Shown: piece by piece, positions 58,601-64,000 of the stretch
Layout: each line of letters starts with the position of its first letter
How positions within the stretch are numbered: the stretch's first letter is position 1
From: Zelopaecilomyces penicillatus
Taxonomy: Eukaryota; Ascomycota; Sordariomycetes; Hypocreales; Pseudodiploosporaceae
Length of the DNA: 64,000 nucleotides
Direction: 5' to 3'
NCBI GenBank assembly: GCA_005765155.1
Contig: VCCP01000002.1
Span: 5,022,001 to 5,086,000 of the forward strand
Program-made: the position numbers and the translations under genes
The notes under the pieces: model-generated
What the model was told of the DNA's origin: nothing
Databases searched by the model: none
Seen by the model: only the letters and a program-made list of their open reading frames with translations

Positions 58601-60194
58601 CAGCCTCGTTTCCGGGTGTATAAACCACCTACTCCATAATATTTGCATTCACAATACCACACAAAAGCGACAGGGCCCACCAACCAACCTAACTTATTAT
58701 CCATAAAAGTCCATAACTCTACTTTATTTTACGTACTCATTACCCGCCCTCCACCGGCATAACCCACAATTATCAACGCCGGTCCAGCGCTTATCCTATC
58801 TTTAACCTTCTTGGCTACAGGCCCCCAAGTGCAAGACACGATCGCCGCGCGGTGGGGGAAAGGGGAGGAAAAAAGAAGTAAAAGGACGTCCGAGCCTTTT
58901 GTGCCCCGTGCCTGGAGCTATCAGAGTTACGTGCACATCGCGAATCACAAGCCTACGTCGAGTCATTTACTCGTGCAACAAAAACCGTTGGTCCATGCGT
59001 CTCGGTTGATTGATGCATTCATTGATTGATCGTTAATTACCCTCCTCGATCATTAATATCCCTCCTCGTCCATCTTCCGAAGGGTTCATGCCGTCATATC
59101 GTCGGTTGATGTGATTGATCTTCAGCCGCTCCGTCGTCGGCGCTCTCACCATTCAACCAACTCCATCCAATATCAACGCAACCGAACTCTCAAACAAACA
59201 TCAAACCCTGAACCGCCCGCGAATAACATCGCCTCCTCACCCATCCTCACCGCCGAACCTGCGTCTGCTGCACCCTCCCAGTGCATTCATTACCCACATA
59301 ACGACATACGCATACATATACGCTACGACTGCATCTGCCTGCTGCACATGAACCCACTTCCAACCTGCCCACACCATCACACCACCACCCATCGCCCCTT
59401 GTCTGGTTCATCAAGGTTAGGTTCACTCTCTCGATTTGTGTTCTTCACAAGTTCAACAATCGTATAACTCCACTTTCCCCCCAGTCTGTGGGCCCCTCGT
59501 CCAAAACCCTCATAAACCCGCTGCCGACACACGTCCATGCATGATTAGCATCTGCATTCGCAATCCCGCTTGGTTCTGCGTTGCCGTAGTCGACTAGACA
59601 AAACTTGGACGAGAATCCCTCACCCCAGTCGACTGCCTGGGGTCTGTGATCCTCGCTTCCTCCCACTTTCTTCTGATTTAATTATCATCATCTTGCAGTC
59701 TCCCCCCTCCGCTCGATTGCCTTGCAGACCGCAACTTTCAATCGATCCCTTTTTTGGTAGCCTCCTTGCTGCCCTGTATCCCGGACTGTGGGCAGCTTCA
59801 TTTCGTTTGCGTGCTGCAAGTCTCGTTTGTTGGCACCAAATTTCGCCCGTCCGTCATCCGTCACATAGACTGTCTGAAGAGAAACGCACAGTGCTTTCTG
59901 TGATCTGTTATTCTACAGTACCTTGCCGAACCGACTTCTCTGTGTGTGGGCATGGATATAATAAGATACGACAAATCCCCAATTTATTCTACACACCACG
60001 CTTCATTCCCTCTGCTTCAGAGTCAACGCCTGAGCTGAGGGTTTGATCGGTCTGGGACTGAACTACCATACTTTTACGTTTTGCTTTGCCCTGCCTTGGA
60101 CTTTGGTATTGACATTAGCATTTTTGCACCATCAATCCATCCACTCCTACCAAGCACCACCTTCACTAGCGCAGGCGCATCACATTTCATCACC
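53163..60194. other. 7-kb gene-poor region
   Basis: No recognisable protein-coding frame on either strand. It holds microsatellites ((GTCT)n at 55657-55686), homopolymer runs and, from about 58100 to 60190, long C/T-rich stretches. The latter look like promoter and leader sequence of the gene at 60195. Non-coding RNAs cannot be excluded. Confidence 0.55.
55657..55686. repeat. (GTCT)n microsatellite
   Basis: Seven tandem GTCT units in the gene-poor region. Confidence 0.9.
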
Positions 60195-60995
60195 ATGGAA
60201 CAACCTGGAAGACCAAGCTTTGCCGCCTCGGACACAACCTACCACAGCTTCAACGACATTGAGCTGTTGGAACCTCCTCAGTCGCCGCCTACCACTGCCT
60301 ATGGTAGACCACCACTTGCTGATATCAAGACCGCCATCGATCAATCCTACCCCGTTGCTGTCAAGATGCAGAGACAGGACTCTGGATATGAGTCTCATAC
60401 CGCCTCCCCTCGTACTTCAGACTCACACAACCGGCCAAACCCTCTCCGACGCACGTCCATCTCATCCTCCAATGGTGGCGGCTCTGGCCCTTCACTTCGC
60501 TCCCGAGGCAGACCGTCCACGCGTCGATCCGTGACCAGCCAATCGTCTGTCAACTACTTCCGCTCAAGTCATAGCACCTACCGGCAGCAGCAACAGCAAC
60601 AACACCTTCACCATCAGATCGCCTATTACCAGTTCCCTGCCCCCGATCTTCTCGAGCTCACCGAGACCTCTGCCAGCCAGGAGCCTGTCTCTCCTTCATC
60701 TCCGCCGCAGACAACCCACTACTGGACTAGCGACAGCACTCGACGACTCGAGTATGCTGCCATTGATGCTGCTGGCCGTGGCGTCAAGGGCTGGATCAGG
60801 AGGAACTTACTGCCGGACTGTTTCGTTGGCAAAGAGAGGCACGTCGCCTTTGACGACGACACTGGCAGTGTCCGACGGTACAGGCTCGATCTCGAAGAGG
60901 ACCAGGATGAGAAGTTTGCGTCTACCTGCAACCCGGCATCCCGACGCAAGAGTCGATTCCCCTTTTGGGGCATGCGCAGGAATCCGACATTTTAA
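60195..60995 (+). CDS. hypothetical Ser/Gln-rich protein
   Basis: Intronless, 266 residues from the ATG at 60195. The same frame is open for 38 codons upstream, but that stretch is leader-like. The N-terminal ~170 residues are disordered and rich in Ser, Pro, Thr and Arg, with a SGYESHTASPRTS phosphorylation-like patch and YRQQQQQQHLHHQ. The C-terminal ~80 residues look folded and more conserved: EYAAIDAAGRGVKGWIRRNL, LPDCFVGKERHVAFDDDTG and SVRRYRLDLEED, then a basic RRKSRFPFWGMRRN tail. No domain name can be attached. The layout of disordered region plus short basic/acidic module is common among ascomycete-specific regulatory or stress proteins. It has an unusually long upstream gene-free region. 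Confidence 0.75.
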   Translation: MEQPGRPSFAASDTTYHSFNDIELLEPPQSPPTTAYGRPPLADIKTAIDQSYPVAVKMQRQDSGYESHTASPRTSDSHNRPNPLRRTSISSSNGGGSGPSLRSRGRPSTRRSVTSQSSVNYFRSSHSTYRQQQQQQHLHHQIAYYQFPAPDLLELTETSASQEPVSPSSPPQTTHYWTSDSTRRLEYAAIDAAGRGVKGWIRRNLLPDCFVGKERHVAFDDDTGSVRRYRLDLEEDQDEKFASTCNPASRRKSRFPFWGMRRNPTF

Positions 60996-62437
60996 AAGAC
61001 GGCATCCTTTCTACCCATCAGATTTGTTTTCCTTTATTTTTCCTTTGAACGTTTTCAACATCTTCAAGATTTTAATCTCGCGTTGGATATCCATTTTTAA
61101 TCATCTTGCATTGCAGAAAGCAGAAGCATCATTTCGGCGTTTTATACCCCCCCGCAATTGTTATTTTTTTCTAAATGACCCAAGGGACGAGACACACGGA
61201 GCCAGAACACACAGATACACAAGCATATTTACCCAGAAAGGAGTTTTTGAAATACACCTCGCCCACCTGTTTTGGGGGCTGATAGTTTTTTGTTTTTGAA
61301 GGAAGAAGAAGAAAGAGGGTGTGGGATGTGTTATTATGACGCAGCCATGTTTTCCCCCCTTGCATACGAGAACCAGATGTTAAGAGTTTTGTTTTTTTGA
61401 AGGGCGTGAGTTATGATGGTATTGAGTTGGGTGAACGGTGCACCAACGACGGAGAAGAGCAATACAGTTTGCAGGCACTTGATTGTGCAAATGGTTCGCT
61501 GAGGGTTTCTCACGAGCTATGAGGATTTTTGCTTTCAAATGGGGTTTTTGCTTCATGGATTACTAGTTATACCAGAAACTGGATAGAATGAACACATTTG
61601 ACTCAATACTGCTGGAACCACACTAAAGCACGCGAACCTCTCACTTTATGAATTTGCTTTAAACACTTCAGTCTCTGTTGTATTGAGTATAAGTATGCGA
61701 ACTGTATAAATTACCATGAACAAACGACTGACAAAAAGGCGGTTCATGACTGGGAGAGAAGAATAAAGAAATATGCAAGTTGAACGAAACAGTTCATTAT
61801 ACTGGGCTAACTCTGAATATTGACGTCACATGGTTGGCTGTCTAGAGCTTCCTACCGGGGCGATTTCCGGCCCCGGGCCATTTATGTAGATCCAGCAGTG
61901 GTAGGTCAGCCGGCACGGAGCCACTCCATCCGGCGCCGATGTGGGGGTCCGGAGCAAGACCCCCCAGTTCTTGGAGTCGATCAGCCAATGCATCCATCTG
62001 ACAGCAGACAGCAACCGAGAATACTGCTAAATAAAGAGAATTTGTGACTAGTGAAGCACAGAGATGAATGAAGTCTGCATGCAGTAAATTTTCCTTTCAA
62101 GTATTGGGCTATGCTAGGCAGCAAGTTGGGGAAGGTGGCTCTGGTATCGTCAATTTCATGGGCAGTGAATTCTGGATGATATGGAATGACTGACATCATA
62201 GAGCGGCGAGAGACTTTGAAAAGGCCAGTTATAGATACAATATACTAAAAATGAAAGAAATGTGGTATTCAATCTCATATATCCTCAACTGTAAACTAAT
62301 ACTCATAATGCCGTAACTCTCATAAAAATCCATGTGCTCATCCGTTCAAGGTCTTCCAGCTACCAGAGCTAGACCAATAACTATAATCCTTCCCCTTCGA
62401 CAACTCAATCCCATACAGCCCAGTGTGCTTGTCCTCC
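60996..62437. other. intergenic between convergent genes, no gene seen
   Basis: 3' flank of the hypothetical gene and of the P450 gene. AT-rich, with no conserved frame. Confidence 0.65.
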
Positions 62438-63811
62438 TCAAGACAGCCTCGGCTTTACCTGAACATAAAAGTCCACTGGCCGCACATTAAACCACCCATC
62501 CTGCTCCATCTTATACTCCTCATCCACCACCCCAAAGTCAAACTCCTTAATCATCATCGCCAGCACCGCCACACTCCACTGCCAGGCGTAGTGTTTCCCA
62601 ATACACTCTCTTTTACCATTACCGAACCACCGCTTCGCTCCTAGCGGCAAGCTATCAAACGCCTCGCCCATCATTCGCTCAGGTTTAAACGCTAGTGGAT
62701 CCTCAAAGACAGCGGGATCGCGGTTCACACCGGCCAGGACGATAATCATGGCTTGGTTGTGCGCGACTTGGTACTTGCCTCCGGCTAAGAGGATGGGGCT
62801 AGTGTCGCCTTCTCGGGGGATTGGCTCGATGTTGAACCCTGGTGCGGCGAAGGATAGGCGGAGGGATTCGCGGAAGATACCCTCGATGTATTTGAGTTGC
62901 GAGAGGTGTGCGTATGTAAACTCTTCGGAGCCGATGACGGAATCTAGCTCTTGGCGTGCTTTGGTGACGACCTCTGGGTTCTTTTGGAGGAAATTGACAG
63001 CTGCGGTAAGCATACACGGCGCTGTGCTGCTGCCAATAGGCATCGTTACAATCTCATCAATAACTTGTGACTCAGTCAAAGCTTTGCCTGTCTCAGGATC
63101 ACTGATATTCATCATGGCAGCCAACAAATCTTGGCGCTCAGTCGGGTTCTCTTGTCGATATTTAACAATATCAGCAGCCCAGTCTCGCATCGTCTTGATA
63201 GCAGAGTTGAACTTTCGGCCATAAACCAGCGAATTGAGCAGGCTCGGCCTGGTAGGACGTCTCATCGCTTCGCCAGTCGAGTCTTCCATGGCCTTGAGGA
63301 CCGTATGATCCTTGGTAAGCGAGTTCAACCGCTTCCCAAACAATATGTATGTCGTCGCCTCGAGATTCAGCCGATTCAAGTCCGCCAAGGGAGCAATCTT
63401 GTTATTTGCCCCCAGAGCTTTCCAATTCTCAAAAAGCTCTGTAGTCAAGTCACGCATCTCGTTGAAGTGTTCACCCATGGACTGCACACTAAGTTTGGGC
63501 GCGATGATGCGATGGGCAATGCCCCAGCTAGACTCATTATCGTAGGCTGTAAAGAGAGAGTCGTGCACGGCAGCTCGAATCTCGACGATAGGGCCGCCGA
63601 CGTACTTGCGGAACCGCTTCTCGTCACAGAGTTCCTGGGCGAGCGCCACACTAGCTACGAAGACCATGGTGTGTCCGAATACCTTGATCTGGAAGATTTC
63701 TCCATACTTTTCGGCTAGCTTCTTGAGCGAGTCCCAGGTGTTGCTGGGGTTGACATCAAGGACGTTGCCCAAGACGGGCACACCAGGTGGTTGAGGAATT
63801 GGAGTCGACAT
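62438..63811 (-). CDS. cytochrome P450, CYP505-like heme domain without reductase
   Basis: Single exon. I take the ATG at 63811, which gives 457 residues starting TPIPQPPGVPVLGN, just as P450foxy-type proteins begin. The open frame extends to 63877 and would add a hydrophobic 22-residue start. The body matches the CYP505/CYP102 heme domain: ELCDEKRFRKYVGG, HDSLFTAYDNESSWGIAHRI, RQDLLAAMMNISDPETGKAL, ESLR of the ExxR motif, FKPERM, and the heme loop FGNGKRECIG with Cys403. The chain ends at FYVQVKPRLS, where fused enzymes continue into a CPR reductase, so it needs an external partner. The I-helix usually reads AGHETT; here it is IGSSTA, keeping Thr but losing the acid residue of the proton relay. 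CYP505 enzymes hydroxylate fatty acids near the omega end. The altered relay may mean different chemistry. Confidence 0.86.
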   Translation of the reverse strand: MSTPIPQPPGVPVLGNVLDVNPSNTWDSLKKLAEKYGEIFQIKVFGHTMVFVASVALAQELCDEKRFRKYVGGPIVEIRAAVHDSLFTAYDNESSWGIAHRIIAPKLSVQSMGEHFNEMRDLTTELFENWKALGANNKIAPLADLNRLNLEATTYILFGKRLNSLTKDHTVLKAMEDSTGEAMRRPTRPSLLNSLVYGRKFNSAIKTMRDWAADIVKYRQENPTERQDLLAAMMNISDPETGKALTESQVIDEIVTMPIGSSTAPCMLTAAVNFLQKNPEVVTKARQELDSVIGSEEFTYAHLSQLKYIEGIFRESLRLSFAAPGFNIEPIPREGDTSPILLAGGKYQVAHNQAMIIVLAGVNRDPAVFEDPLAFKPERMMGEAFDSLPLGAKRWFGNGKRECIGKHYAWQWSVAVLAMMIKEFDFGVVDEEYKMEQDGWFNVRPVDFYVQVKPRLS

Positions 63812-64000
63812 TGTTGAGTTGTCTGCTGTGAAGTTTTGAGAGATGGCTAATGGGAAAGAGAGGAGGAAGTAGCTCAAAGTTGAAAAGGCAGCTGGGCCTT
63901 ATGGTAAGTTATAGAAATGCCCCATGCATGTGAGAGGCGAGTGAGAACATGGGGGGGAAAGCCTCTAGGCTGGGCCATGCTCTCATCCTGTATGTTCCTT
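63812..64000. other. P450 promoter region, window edge
   Basis: Short upstream flank of the P450 gene. No further gene begins here. Confidence 0.6.

Noticed and set aside
59111..60046. Frames of 118 and 158 residues before the hypothetical gene
   Set aside because: They come from C/T-rich leader-like DNA with His/Pro/Ser-biased translation and no conserved motif.

Overview
The window is nuclear DNA from a filamentous ascomycete, most likely a sordariomycete and probably of the Hypocreales. This rests on spliceosomal introns mostly of 50-180 bp with GTAAGT/GTATGT-type donors, CT-rich leaders, a Zn(II)2Cys6 regulator, a LaeA-like methyltransferase, an NmrA-like protein, a GPI-anchored cell wall protein and several fungal MFS permeases. 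No bacterial-type operon, CRISPR array, rRNA gene or recognisable transposon was seen. Gene models below were assembled by hand by joining exons in phase, so exon borders are inferences.

Layout. 1-4.15 kb: no recognised gene. 4.15-12 kb: a Tyr-Pro-repeat GPI protein, a partly resolved hypothetical gene, a LaeA-like methyltransferase and an NmrA-like oxidoreductase. 12.2-14.7 kb: a Trf4/Cid14-type poly(A) polymerase whose 3' end is followed by a decayed tandem copy of itself. 15.7-22 kb: a nine-exon sugar transporter with a 13-nt exon and a GC-AG intron, an HSL-type alpha/beta hydrolase and a D-serine dehydratase-like enzyme. 23.9-30 kb: a DHDPS/GaaC-type aldolase, a RidA protein and a Dal5-like permease. 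30.4-30.6 kb: a possible unlisted exon. 32.5-33.9 kb: an acyl-CoA dehydrogenase.

34.4-45.6 kb is the most interesting part. It holds a secreted glycoside hydrolase resembling fungal endo-beta-1,2-glucanases (GH162), a divergent Zn(II)2Cys6 regulator, a cytosolic GH1 beta-glucosidase, and a lactose/cellodextrin-type permease divergent from the GH1 gene. Together they would supply polymer cleavage, oligosaccharide uptake, intracellular hydrolysis and local control, so I propose a beta-1,2-glucan/sophoro-oligosaccharide utilisation cluster. A second sugar transporter and a secreted FAD oxidase follow (47.4-51.9 kb), and may or may not belong to it.

52.5-53.2 kb: a small secreted protein gene with an apparent frameshift. 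53.2-60.2 kb: a gene-poor stretch ahead of a Ser/Gln-rich hypothetical protein. 62.4-63.8 kb: a CYP505-like P450 that is heme-domain only and has an unusual I-helix.
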